IMG/VR virus record: IMGVR_UViG_3300028571_002036
Coordinates: 20,613-84,612 of that record
DNA length: 64,000 nt
From: a virus
Direction: 5' to 3' (one strand)
Below the pieces are notes generated by a model. That model saw only the letters and a program-made list of their open reading frames with translations, made no database searches and was not told where the DNA came from. This document shows, piece after piece, positions 1-8,284 of this stretch; the first letter of the stretch is position 1, and each line of letters opens with the position of its first letter. The position numbers and the translations under genes were made by a program.

Positions 1-127
1 TTCTGTCTCTGAGAGAAATGACAAATTTATCAACAAAGGAGATAAGAAATTCGATGAAAAAGTTCAAAAAGTTGTATACTGTTCTACAAACAAAGATGAA
101 ATATTAACTTTTCGTTTTTTTAAGTGA
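1..127 (+). CDS. 3' end of an upstream gene (partial)
   Basis: The reading frame that enters at base 2 stays open for 41 codons and stops at TGA 125-127. It encodes a Lys/Asp-rich tail (for example KFINKGDKKFDEK). The start lies outside the window, so no function can be given. It is followed by an AT-rich gap and the next plus-strand virion gene. A second frame is also open to a TAA at about 116, so the choice of frame is a judgement. Confidence 0.45.
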   Translation, partial: SVSERNDKFINKGDKKFDEKVQKVVYCSTNKDEILTFRFFK

Positions 128-142
128 TATTATAGTTAATAC

Positions 143-150
143 TATTTATA
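143..150 (+). promoter_or_regulatory. TATTTATA element (putative late promoter)
   Basis: TATTTATA ends 3 nt before the ATG at 154. It is the leftmost member of a motif family that recurs in front of virion genes across the window. Confidence 0.5.
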
Positions 151-153
151 AGT

Positions 154-519
154 ATGCCAAGACCGCAACGAAAAGAAATTAAATTTTCCAAGGACTCAAT
201 TTTGTCTTTGATGCAAGAGATTTACAATGAACTTGTAGAACAAAGAAACACTGCCATAAGGATTCAAAACAAAATGATATCTATGATGAAAGACGCCGAG
301 GATATGAAAGAAATCGGAACTGTGTTAGAAAAACAACAAAAAATTGTTAATGATTGTGTGGAGAAAAAAATTAGTCTATCTCGACTACAAAGCTCTATTT
401 GGGAAAAAACTACCAATCAAGAAGAGTCTTTCTCACTTTCAGATATGGATGATGATTTATTTGAAAAACTTTTAGAAAAAGATTCCGATGTTTCCGACGA
501 ACCAAAATATCGAATGTAA
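154..519 (+). CDS. Small coiled-coil virion-module protein
   Basis: 121 residues, mostly charged and helical. The middle (about residues 15-85) looks like a long amphipathic helix or coiled coil, and the tail is acidic (SDMDDDLFEKLLEKD). I recognise no family. It lies 5 nt upstream of the large structural gene at 525 and has a late-type TATTTATA element directly in front, so it is probably a small tail or baseplate component or chaperone. The function is inferred from position only. Confidence 0.7.
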   Translation: MPRPQRKEIKFSKDSILSLMQEIYNELVEQRNTAIRIQNKMISMMKDAEDMKEIGTVLEKQQKIVNDCVEKKISLSRLQSSIWEKTTNQEESFSLSDMDDDLFEKLLEKDSDVSDEPKYRM

Positions 520-524
520 TATCC

Positions 525-2681
525 ATGCCAATATTCAACAATCAATCTATAGACATCTCAAGTGGGTTTGAAAGTATCTCATCAAGGATATCAGCGCTTC
601 AAGCCTATAATGAAGCTCGTCAAGGTCAAATAGAGAGTGATAAAACTCGAGGAGACAGTTTAGCCCGTTCTTTAGAAATATTGGCAGGACAAAAGTCATC
701 GGTTGAGGCAAATCAGTCACGAAATAAAAGAAATCAAGAATCGAGTTTTGATAAATTAATTTCTTTAATTAATCAAAGTAGTTCTAACTCTACCGCGTCG
801 AATACTGCAACTCTTATACGACAAGAACTCTTAGGGTTGGTTTTCAAAATGAAAGACGAGATAAAAAAAATTATCTCCGAGGAAGCTTTTAAAGTACTCA
901 ACTGCGCACAACAAGAAACTTATCAAGGATTTCCAACCACACTTCTTGCAACTGGTTCAACATTTTCACTCTTACCACAACAAGATGGAATTTATGTAAA
1001 GGTAAGTGAGGTTGATTTTAATAGTTCGTTAAAGATAAAACCACAAACTGAGATAGGTAAATTATACTACGAAACCACCGGTATAACATCCTTGGCGGTT
1101 TACAATAACTATGCTGGTAGACAACCTTTTCCAATGAACTTTGAACTCAATCAAAGGATTCAACAACAAAATACTACCTTTCGTGATGAATTTTCAGTTC
1201 CTTATAATGGTCGAAGTAGACAAGGTGTTTTTGATATTGAGTACACCACACAAGATAGTTTTGGGGCAACAGGTGACTATTTTCGAGTTTTTTTGTTAGA
1301 TAGAGAAGGTACAGCCCCACCCCCCACAGGAGGCACCGTCAGTCAATTACTATATTCTGCAAATACAATTGCAGATACCTTGGGTGATTACTACCAATCA
1401 ATTGAAATATACAACTCTAAAATATTTTTGGGTAATTTATTAAATTTGGTTTCGGGCACTCTTTCACAATCCATTTCAATTCAACAAATTGAAAATCAAA
1501 ATAGATTTGTGACGATTCTTAATAGAATTATCGGAAGATGTGAACCAGGTCAAAGTGAAATTGATGTTTCAGGTGTTGCTAAACTTTCGGAGTTAGATTT
1601 AGATGATGATGAATTTTTCACATTTACAGAAACAGAATTAAACGATATTAATACAGAATCTGTAAATCAAAAACAAGGCGTAATTGAATTTATAGATTGT
1701 GATACGGTCAAACTCCCAATAAATAATAGTATCTTACTTCAAGAGGCACAAAATCTTGCAGATAACATAGACAACCTTAGTGTCGAACAACAAGTCCTCG
1801 AGATTGACAGAATTTTAGATTCAATAACCCAAGAGTTTTCACAAACTGGTTTTGGGGGTGTTTCGTTCAATGCTACCAACCCATTTAACCAAAGTTTGTT
1901 AAAAAAAATTCTGTTGGCTTTATTATCATCACTTTTCACTCCCAAGGTCTTACTACCAATTTTTGTTTTCAAACAATATCTTAATAACCAAGTTGTTGGA
2001 TTTGCAAACACACTTATTACATCCGCTAACACGATAATCACCTCAGCAAATACCTTAATTAATTCCGCAAACACAATTAATAATATAATTGCCGCCCAAA
2101 TTAATAATGGTGTGGATTTTGCTCGCCAATACAAAAAGTTTGTCTTCAATGTTGTGGGGAGAATCGTAAATAGATTCTTGGAACTTCTTTTCAATATGTT
2201 AAAGAAAAATTTATTAAGACTTTTAAGGGAAATCCTAAGAGACATTGCCCGTTCAAGTAAAGACGCAAGACTTAAAGCGATTAACGCAATATTGGACTAT
2301 GCCCAACCCCTAATACAAGGGTTTTTAAACTATAGAGAATGTAAGTCTTTAATACAACAAATTCAAAGAATCATTTCCCTACTTAGAGGTACACCAAGAA
2401 CTCCACAATCAGGGGTTAATTTGGCACTTTTAGCTTTGTCAGATTTTCTTCCAGGTATAAGTCCCGAAAGGGGTGTCTTGAATTCCATTGAATATATGGA
2501 GGCATATGGACTCAAAGTGGGTGCATTACCTGACGGGTCACCAAATAGAATGATAAGATTCAACACTGCAATTCAAAAAGGTGGTTACGACGAATTTATT
2601 CAAAATGGAAAAATAAATGGTGGGGTGATTGTACCACCAGTTACTGGTGGTATTGTTAAAATATTTGGTAAAGCATTTTGA
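525..2681 (+). CDS. Large putative tail/baseplate structural protein
   Basis: 718 residues. The N-terminal 120 residues are Ser/Gln-rich and helical. A beta-rich middle follows (about 130-260). Around residues 490-530 there is a degenerate repeat built on (S)ANTLI(T/N), which suggests a helical rod. The C-terminal third is Leu/Arg-rich and helical and ends in a glycine-rich tail. No enzyme motif is visible. It sits directly upstream of a small helical protein and a gp5-like OB-fold protein, so a baseplate or tail-assembly role is likely. Family not recognised. Confidence 0.75.
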   Translation: MPIFNNQSIDISSGFESISSRISALQAYNEARQGQIESDKTRGDSLARSLEILAGQKSSVEANQSRNKRNQESSFDKLISLINQSSSNSTASNTATLIRQELLGLVFKMKDEIKKIISEEAFKVLNCAQQETYQGFPTTLLATGSTFSLLPQQDGIYVKVSEVDFNSSLKIKPQTEIGKLYYETTGITSLAVYNNYAGRQPFPMNFELNQRIQQQNTTFRDEFSVPYNGRSRQGVFDIEYTTQDSFGATGDYFRVFLLDREGTAPPPTGGTVSQLLYSANTIADTLGDYYQSIEIYNSKIFLGNLLNLVSGTLSQSISIQQIENQNRFVTILNRIIGRCEPGQSEIDVSGVAKLSELDLDDDEFFTFTETELNDINTESVNQKQGVIEFIDCDTVKLPINNSILLQEAQNLADNIDNLSVEQQVLEIDRILDSITQEFSQTGFGGVSFNATNPFNQSLLKKILLALLSSLFTPKVLLPIFVFKQYLNNQVVGFANTLITSANTIITSANTLINSANTINNIIAAQINNGVDFARQYKKFVFNVVGRIVNRFLELLFNMLKKNLLRLLREILRDIARSSKDARLKAINAILDYAQPLIQGFLNYRECKSLIQQIQRIISLLRGTPRTPQSGVNLALLALSDFLPGISPERGVLNSIEYMEAYGLKVGALPDGSPNRMIRFNTAIQKGGYDEFIQNGKINGGVIVPPVTGGIVKIFGKAF

Positions 2682-2682
2682 T

Positions 2683-2892
2683 ATGACACAAGAAGAATTT
2701 AAAATATTAGTTGAGGTTGCAAAAGACGCAAAGAATGTTCCCAATATGAGGTTGGAACAGACCATGGACCAATTATCAAAAGAATTTGAAACAACAAAAC
2801 AGAGTATTTTGGGGTTAAGTTTTTATTTGGACAAAATTGAGGAATTGTATAACACAATGTTAAAAGAGTACCAAGAAAGAAATGGCGAGTAG
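2683..2892 (+). CDS. Small helical protein between baseplate genes
   Basis: 69 residues from the ATG at 2683, just after the upstream stop at 2681; a longer in-frame start at 2629 would lie inside the upstream gene. The product is charged and helical (MTQEEFKILVEVAKDAK start). Its 3' end overlaps the ATG of the next gene by 11 nt, indicating translational coupling. Function unknown, probably tail-module. Confidence 0.65.
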   Translation: MTQEEFKILVEVAKDAKNVPNMRLEQTMDQLSKEFETTKQSILGLSFYLDKIEELYNTMLKEYQERNGE

Positions 2893-4381
2893 AATTTGGT
2901 TTTATGCCGTAGTAATTGATAACCAAGACCCCCTTAACTTGGGTAGAGTCAGAGCAAATCTGCTTACTGACGATGTCAGCGCTATCAAAAAAAGTTATGA
3001 TGGTTTTGGTCCTCAAGACTATTGGACAGCAAAAGACCCTTTTGTATTTAATTCACTCTTACCACTTTATGTTTGGACCGTACCGAAAGTTGATGAGTTA
3101 ATCCAAATTTATTATCACGAGCCAGAAACAACTCAGTTTCTCAACGCATACTACATCCAAGGACCTTTCAACAGGATACAGAATATAGTACAAGAAAACT
3201 TTAATGAATCTCAAAAGTACACCGATATCTCAGGGGTTCAAATCATTGGAGCTCAGAATTTAAGAAATCCTGATGGCACCTACAAAAATCCTGACCCTGA
3301 TGGAGTATTTCCTGACCCAGGTGATGTAGCCGTATTAGGTAGAGGTAGTACCGATATTATTTTCAAAGAACATACAACCCTTATAAGGGCTGGAAAATAT
3401 TCAGGTGAGTTAGTATCAAACCGAGACCCCAAAGGAAACAAGAACAGAGCATTTATTCAACTGAGCAAATTTCAGAACAAAACATCAATTGGGGATACTG
3501 TAAGACAAGCCGACATCGGTATTCAAAACTTACAGGTAAATTACCTTATAGAGTACGATATCAACAACCCTGAGAATACATTCAACCTTTTTAACGGAAC
3601 AATCCGTCTTTATAGACTCATACCCAACACAGCAACCACATCTCAGAATCTAAAGGTAGATTCCGATGTTGAACAATATAAGTTTATCAAAGCTTCTCAG
3701 AGTTTTAGTTTTTTAAATTTAGACAACACCATTAAATTTATTAATCAATTCATTAGTGATTGTAATAGTAAATTGAAAACCGAAACAGGAGTTGTATTGT
3801 TTAATGTATTGGATGAGAAATTCCCGATGTATTTTAGACCATCAAACAATTTCTACAACCAAATGAAAACCACATCACAGAATGTGATTAGACAAAACCT
3901 TACAACAATATTTTCAAAGGTTAAACTCATCCCCACCGATAAAGTGGGGGGTTATGGTTTGATATTTCAGCAAGGAAGAGTCGGAGACCCGATTAAAATT
4001 ACACCCAAGAGTTTTAGAAAAATCGAAACAAATGCGTTACCTGAAACCTATGGTTCATTCGGGGCACAACATGTTTACCTTCTTTCCCAACTTTCTCAAA
4101 TACCGGGAAAAGGAAAAATTAATTTTGACAATAGTCTCTACGGAATCGACGAACAAAAATTTTCATTAGAAATTGAACCTAACACCTCAAGTATGGTAAG
4201 GGGTGAAGAACTACTTCAACTACTTAATGTAATTGTAAGGTTCTTAGTTTCACACACCCACGGATTTCCTGGTGAACCCCCAATTTCAATTACCGAGGAC
4301 GGTTCAACTGTTGACAACCTTATCAGAGAACTCAATGACGCATATAATAAAGTACTGAATCAATATATTCGTTTGAATTGA
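2882..4381 (+). CDS. gp5-like baseplate hub/spike protein with OB-fold
   Basis: 499 residues. The start carries the signature of phage gp5/VgrG-type OB-folds: a beta strand (IWFYAVVIDNQDP) followed by LGRVRANL, where such proteins usually read 'DPxxLGRVRV'. The C-terminal region has the HTHGFPGEPP segment typical of gp5-type tail-spike proteins. No lysozyme catalytic segment is evident, so the lytic domain of T4 gp5 seems absent. In T4-like phages this protein forms the needle at the baseplate centre. Baseplate assignment is fairly secure, exact hub versus wedge role is not. Confidence 0.7.
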   Translation: MASRIWFYAVVIDNQDPLNLGRVRANLLTDDVSAIKKSYDGFGPQDYWTAKDPFVFNSLLPLYVWTVPKVDELIQIYYHEPETTQFLNAYYIQGPFNRIQNIVQENFNESQKYTDISGVQIIGAQNLRNPDGTYKNPDPDGVFPDPGDVAVLGRGSTDIIFKEHTTLIRAGKYSGELVSNRDPKGNKNRAFIQLSKFQNKTSIGDTVRQADIGIQNLQVNYLIEYDINNPENTFNLFNGTIRLYRLIPNTATTSQNLKVDSDVEQYKFIKASQSFSFLNLDNTIKFINQFISDCNSKLKTETGVVLFNVLDEKFPMYFRPSNNFYNQMKTTSQNVIRQNLTTIFSKVKLIPTDKVGGYGLIFQQGRVGDPIKITPKSFRKIETNALPETYGSFGAQHVYLLSQLSQIPGKGKINFDNSLYGIDEQKFSLEIEPNTSSMVRGEELLQLLNVIVRFLVSHTHGFPGEPPISITEDGSTVDNLIRELNDAYNKVLNQYIRLN

Positions 4382-4389
4382 TATTTATA
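4382..4389 (+). promoter_or_regulatory. TATTTATA element (putative late promoter)
   Basis: TATTTATA lies 13 nt upstream of the ATG at 4403, right after the upstream stop codon. Confidence 0.45.
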
Positions 4390-4402
4390 AAGAAAAAGTA
4401 TA

Positions 4403-5917
4403 ATGTCAATTTATCGGTCGTATTTCAATAGAAATAATACTTTATTATCGAATCTCTACACCAACACCGCGAGAAACCCCGTGGTACAACTCAATTTTGG
4501 TAGTAGTGACCTTGTTGTACCCAATTTTGGATTCACCCGTTTTATATTTGATTTGGACTTAGAGGGTCTAGAGGAAATGATTGCCGATAAGGTTATCTCC
4601 ACAGGTTGTACCACAGGGATGACACACACACTTATGATGACAAACACATCATCATTTGACGATGAACTCCTTAACACCAACATGACTGACGGAAGAAAAA
4701 GAGCAACATCATTTGATTTAATACTCTTTAGAATACCAAAATTCTCAGGAACCACAGGTTCACCACAAATATGGGATGAAGGTGTTGGATACGACTATAA
4801 TGATTTTGGGACAACCCAAAATGGTCTTGCAGGGATGCAATCATCATTGGAACAACTTAACAATAAAAGTTTTTCTTTAAGACCATCAAACTGGTACCAA
4901 ACAACTACCGTAACAAATTGGTCTGAACCGGGAATCTACAACAATACAAACTCCCTTACAGGACTTACAGGTCTTAACTACTCATCAATTACAATTGTAG
5001 ATGAACAAAGATTTGAATTGGGTAACGAAGATATCCAATTTGATATGACCAATGAAATTAACGGAATATTAAACGGGTCAATAACAGGAGTCACAGGATG
5101 GGGTATCGCCTATAAACCCGATATCGAAAACATCACAGGTCTAACAGAATCATACTCTGTTGGATTTTTTGGAAAATATACACAGACATTCTATCAACCA
5201 TATCTTCTTACCGATTACGATGATTTGATTAAAGACGACAGAAACCTGTTCCTTAAAAACCAAACAAACAGACTCTACCTTTATGTTTACCAAAATGGTG
5301 ATTTTGCCAATTTAGATAATCTACCAGGTGTAAACATAGAAAACCAAAATGGGGACATCGTACCGGGGGGGTCAGGACTTACAACTTGTCAGGTCACAAA
5401 AGGTGTATATGAGGTTACTGTTCCAAATATTTTTACCAATCAACCTGTACCATGTTTGTTTTATGATATATGGACAGGTCTTACAATCAACGGACAATCC
5501 TTACCTAATGTAACAAACCAATTTGTTCTTCAAGCCTACAGTGCGGGAATTCAAATAGGTAGTAACTCCCAAGAACCGAGTAAATACGGATTCAGTTTCT
5601 ACGGTATTTTACAAAATGAAAAAGTACTCAATACAGAAATTAGAAAGATTGGAGTTGTTGCTAAGAAACAATGGACTTCCCAACATCAGTTGGAAAACAT
5701 TGACATTTACTATAGAGTTTATGTGAGAGAGGGAACTACTGAAGTTCAGGTACAAAATTGGACCCCTGTAAATCGTACTCCTAATGAATATTATTTCATC
5801 TTTGATATGAAAGACAAGATTCCGAATGAATATTTTGTTGACATCCGAGTGAATACTAGTGGTGAAAAAGATATTTATAAAGACACAATTCAATTCCAAA
5901 TTGTTAACAAAAAATGA
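4403..5917 (+). CDS. Virion structural protein, beta-rich, unknown family
   Basis: 504 residues starting MSIYRSYFNRNNTL. Thr/Asn/Gly-rich with many short beta strands and no enzyme motif, as in tail-fibre or baseplate-wedge proteins. A TATTTATA element precedes it and it follows the gp5-like gene. The stop overlaps the next ATG by 4 nt (ATGA). Probably a tail or baseplate structural protein. The family is not recognised. Confidence 0.65.
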   Translation: MSIYRSYFNRNNTLLSNLYTNTARNPVVQLNFGSSDLVVPNFGFTRFIFDLDLEGLEEMIADKVISTGCTTGMTHTLMMTNTSSFDDELLNTNMTDGRKRATSFDLILFRIPKFSGTTGSPQIWDEGVGYDYNDFGTTQNGLAGMQSSLEQLNNKSFSLRPSNWYQTTTVTNWSEPGIYNNTNSLTGLTGLNYSSITIVDEQRFELGNEDIQFDMTNEINGILNGSITGVTGWGIAYKPDIENITGLTESYSVGFFGKYTQTFYQPYLLTDYDDLIKDDRNLFLKNQTNRLYLYVYQNGDFANLDNLPGVNIENQNGDIVPGGSGLTTCQVTKGVYEVTVPNIFTNQPVPCLFYDIWTGLTINGQSLPNVTNQFVLQAYSAGIQIGSNSQEPSKYGFSFYGILQNEKVLNTEIRKIGVVAKKQWTSQHQLENIDIYYRVYVREGTTEVQVQNWTPVNRTPNEYYFIFDMKDKIPNEYFVDIRVNTSGEKDIYKDTIQFQIVNKK

Positions 5918-6393
5918 GAAAAGTTATCAGACTAACCGAAACAGATATTAAAAATATAGTTCTAAGAGCTTTAAAAGAGGCGGAACATGAACATAACCGT
6001 TACATGTTTTTTAGTAACTTAGAACAACTAAAAAGACAGGCTGAGAGGTTATTAGAACTTGACTCAGACGAAATTCATTCTATTTTGGAGGATGGACACG
6101 ATTGGGCAGATGACCATATCACCGTTGCTAAAGAAAATCTTGACCAAGTATTTGATTTTATGATGAATGAAATTCACGGGGAAGATGACGAAGACATGAT
6201 GATTGATGATATTGCTGTTATGGAAGGTAGGAAAAAAGCGGGTACTAAATTATGCGCTCGTGGTAAAGCCGCCGCCATGGCGAGGTACGACGTATTTCCC
6301 AGCGCATATAGTAATGGTCACGCAGTACAAGTCTGTAAAGGTAAAATCAAAGGTTTGGACGGTAAGAAAAGATGTTCAGGAGCCTATTGTTAA
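5914..6393 (+). CDS. Small virion-associated protein with C-terminal Cys/Tyr domain
   Basis: 159 residues. The N-terminus (MRKVIRLTETDIKNIVLRAL) is an amphipathic helix of the kind that recurs at the N-termini of virion proteins of this and related marine phages. The C-terminal 45 residues (ARGKAAAMARYDVFPSAYSN...VCKG) match a short domain I know from many phage proteins that often co-occurs with DUF5872-like segments. Its role is unknown. Overlaps the upstream gene by 4 nt. Confidence 0.6.
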   Translation: MRKVIRLTETDIKNIVLRALKEAEHEHNRYMFFSNLEQLKRQAERLLELDSDEIHSILEDGHDWADDHITVAKENLDQVFDFMMNEIHGEDDEDMMIDDIAVMEGRKKAGTKLCARGKAAAMARYDVFPSAYSNGHAVQVCKGKIKGLDGKKRCSGAYC

Positions 6394-6417
6394 TTTGAAA
6401 AGTTTTATTTACCTTTG
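6387..6417 (+). promoter_or_regulatory. Bacteroidota-type promoter
   Basis: TTG (6387-6389), 20 bp, then TACCTTTG (6410-6417), matching the TAnnTTTG -7 element. It would start transcription just upstream of the ATG at 6430 and argues against the in-frame start at 6415. Confidence 0.6.
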
Positions 6418-6429
6418 TTGTCAAATACA

Positions 6430-6837
6430 ATGGTAATGAAAAATCTCAAACACACATTTCGTCGTTTTATTCAAAAACAGGCTTTGAAATTATTTCGGTA
6501 TCTGAATACCGAACAAGAGAGGTCAATTTATGAACGGGACTGTATTGCTATTTGTAAAAAGTTTATTTATGAACCCGATTCAATAATGTTATTAACACCC
6601 ATTTCTGGTAAAAGATACATTAGAAGTGAAAACAATCAAATTTTTATTATTTTAGAATCACATCGTGTAAAAATTATCAATCATGTATATGCTTATGATG
6701 TACTTATGAATGACAGGTCATGGAACCAATTAATCAAACTTTTTGATAACGAAGTTGAAAAACGAAGAGAGGATTTCGAAAAACAAATCACGAAAAATAT
6801 TAAAACTTCACTCCAAAAAATTATTGCCGAAAAATGA
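6430..6837 (+). CDS. Hypothetical basic helical protein
   Basis: About 135 residues from the ATG at 6430 (6436 is also possible). The in-frame start at 6415 lies inside the -7 element and is unlikely. Basic N-terminus (MKNLKHTFRRFIQKQALK) and a charged helical C-terminus. No family recognised. Its stop overlaps the next ATG by 4 nt, so it is coupled to the membrane-anchored protein downstream. Confidence 0.6.
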   Translation: MVMKNLKHTFRRFIQKQALKLFRYLNTEQERSIYERDCIAICKKFIYEPDSIMLLTPISGKRYIRSENNQIFIILESHRVKIINHVYAYDVLMNDRSWNQLIKLFDNEVEKRREDFEKQITKNIKTSLQKIIAEK

Positions 6838-7187
6838 AACATCCATTTCACACTCTATACTATACAGGTCTTTCCGTTCTAATTTCACTATTAATTTTTG
6901 GTGGATTATTAATTTATAATCTTTCAAATATTGTACACCTTATACCGAAAGAAAAAACATTTAAAAAACATTCAGATATATTAATGAACCCTATTGTGTT
7001 GGAAACATTTACACCAAAACCTTTTATCGAGGTCAAGGTGTCTAAAGTTGAACCAAAAATTGAATCTAATCTCGAGAGCCCTAAACCAAAAGTTGTTGGT
7101 GACTCAATACCAAAATCAACCCCTAAGGACTCAAATCATATAACGGAACAAATGCGACAAGTAAAAGGAACTAACGATTCAATATAG
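6834..7187 (+). CDS. Membrane-anchored small protein
   Basis: 117 residues. A single N-terminal transmembrane segment (about residues 9-32, LYYTGLSVLISLLIFGG) is followed by a Pro/Lys/Ser-rich, probably periplasmic tail (PKPFIEVKVSKVEPK). Such architecture fits a spanin-like or envelope-anchored protein, but nothing proves it. Overlaps the upstream gene by 4 nt and converges on the minus-strand gene at 7171 with a 17-nt overlap. Confidence 0.55.
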   Translation: MKHPFHTLYYTGLSVLISLLIFGGLLIYNLSNIVHLIPKEKTFKKHSDILMNPIVLETFTPKPFIEVKVSKVEPKIESNLESPKPKVVGDSIPKSTPKDSNHITEQMRQVKGTNDSI

Positions 7188-7800
7188 ACTCTTTGAGAAC
7201 TTTTTGAATTAAGTCCCTTAATCCCTCATTTTTTTTCTTTGGTTTGTAAGAGGTCATAGTTGGTTTGTTACCTTTTCCAACTTTTGGGTCCTTTTTCTCA
7301 GCCGCTCTTTTTTGTGCACAAGCCGCTTTCTTCTCGGAATCAGACATCTTAGAAGCAACTCCCGCAGCTCTACATTTAGGGTATCCTTTAGATTCCCCTT
7401 CAGGTCGACCGCAAGGAGGATGTCCACCACCTTCTTTTTTTCTACAAATATTAACCCAAGGACCTGAAGGTTGTTTACTACCTTTAGGTTTTTTTTTAGT
7501 ACCAAACCAAACCGCCAAATCCTCTTTTAAAATATCTTCTTTAAAAATTTTCTTTCTCATATTTTCAACTTTTTTAACATTTGATTTAGTTTGTTTTTCA
7601 TCTTTGGCAATTTCTTGTTTTGTTTTTTTTATCTCACCATCATACGAATCAAAGGCGGTTCCATTATTGATATAACCCGAAACTTTCTCGGTGTAAGGTA
7701 TTAGTTCTTTATCTTTCCAAATTCGTGGAGTAATATTCAATTTACCTTTAAAAACACCATCGCTCGATGATGTAGTACTCTCGTTGATTTTTATTTTCAT
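7171..7800 (-). CDS. DUF5872-like phage protein
   Basis: 209 residues. Residues about 110-190 hold a Cys/Gly/Lys pattern (WVNICRKKEGGGHPPCGRPE...YPKCRAAG...KRAAEKK) that I associate with DUF5872, a domain common in marine phages. The N-terminus MKIKINESTT reads like a short targeting peptide with an I-x-E site (INE/S). Function unknown; probably packaged in the virion or DNA-associated given its basic charge. Confidence 0.6.
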   Translation of the reverse strand: MKIKINESTTSSSDGVFKGKLNITPRIWKDKELIPYTEKVSGYINNGTAFDSYDGEIKKTKQEIAKDEKQTKSNVKKVENMRKKIFKEDILKEDLAVWFGTKKKPKGSKQPSGPWVNICRKKEGGGHPPCGRPEGESKGYPKCRAAGVASKMSDSEKKAACAQKRAAEKKDPKVGKGNKPTMTSYKPKKKNEGLRDLIQKVLKESILNR

Positions 7801-7832
7801 AATCCTATATTTTAATAAATATTTAAATTTTT

Positions 7833-8069
7833 ATGCAAGACTTAAATTCTTTACCTTTATTCGATAGAATTCAAATTCAAAATTCAGAAGATTTTGATAA
7901 TTTAATAGACGCTCTGACAAAGGAACAGGGAGATTATATTATTAAAATTGCTCTTGAGAAGGCGTTCAATTCAGGTATCTATAGTTTAAGTGAAAGTGAA
8001 ATACTTTCAAAATCTCTCAGATTAAAAAATAAAAATACTGAAACAATTTCAGAAAATGACACTGAATGA
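7833..8069 (+). CDS. Small acidic hypothetical protein
   Basis: 78 residues, helical and acidic. Divergent from the DUF5872-like gene across a 32-bp AT-rich gap. Overlaps the following gene by 14 nt. No family recognised. Confidence 0.5.
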   Translation: MQDLNSLPLFDRIQIQNSEDFDNLIDALTKEQGDYIIKIALEKAFNSGIYSLSESEILSKSLRLKNKNTETISENDTE

Positions 8070-8241
8070 GATAAGTAAAAGAATAATAGATGGGGAATAC
8101 ATTTTAACCGAAGTTGTCAGAAATGGACACAAACCTTTTTTTGGTGATGAATATGAAAAAATAAGAACTGAAGTTGGTGTATTAAGGTGTCTATATTTTG
8201 GTGAAGATTCACCATATTGTAATTCAAGATATAAAAAATAA
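8056..8241 (+). CDS. Small hypothetical protein
   Basis: 61 residues with a conserved-looking tail (GEDSPYCNSRYKK). Starts inside the previous gene and ends just before a bidirectional terminator. Function unknown. Confidence 0.5.
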   Translation: MTLNEISKRIIDGEYILTEVVRNGHKPFFGDEYEKIRTEVGVLRCLYFGEDSPYCNSRYKK

Positions 8242-8246
8242 AAAAA

Positions 8247-8262
8247 GGGGACCGAAGTCCCC
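8247..8262. terminator. Bidirectional intrinsic terminator
   Basis: GGGGAC, CGAA loop, GTCCCC, flanked by an A run and a T run. It separates the convergent small plus-strand gene and the major capsid gene. Confidence 0.85.
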
Positions 8263-8284
8263 TTTCTTTTTGTAGTTTGAGATA

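Noticed and set aside
7265-7675. Plus-strand ORF opposite the DUF5872-like gene
   Set aside because: Cys/Phe-rich composition is the mirror of the Lys/Gly-rich minus-strand gene, which has recognisable motifs.
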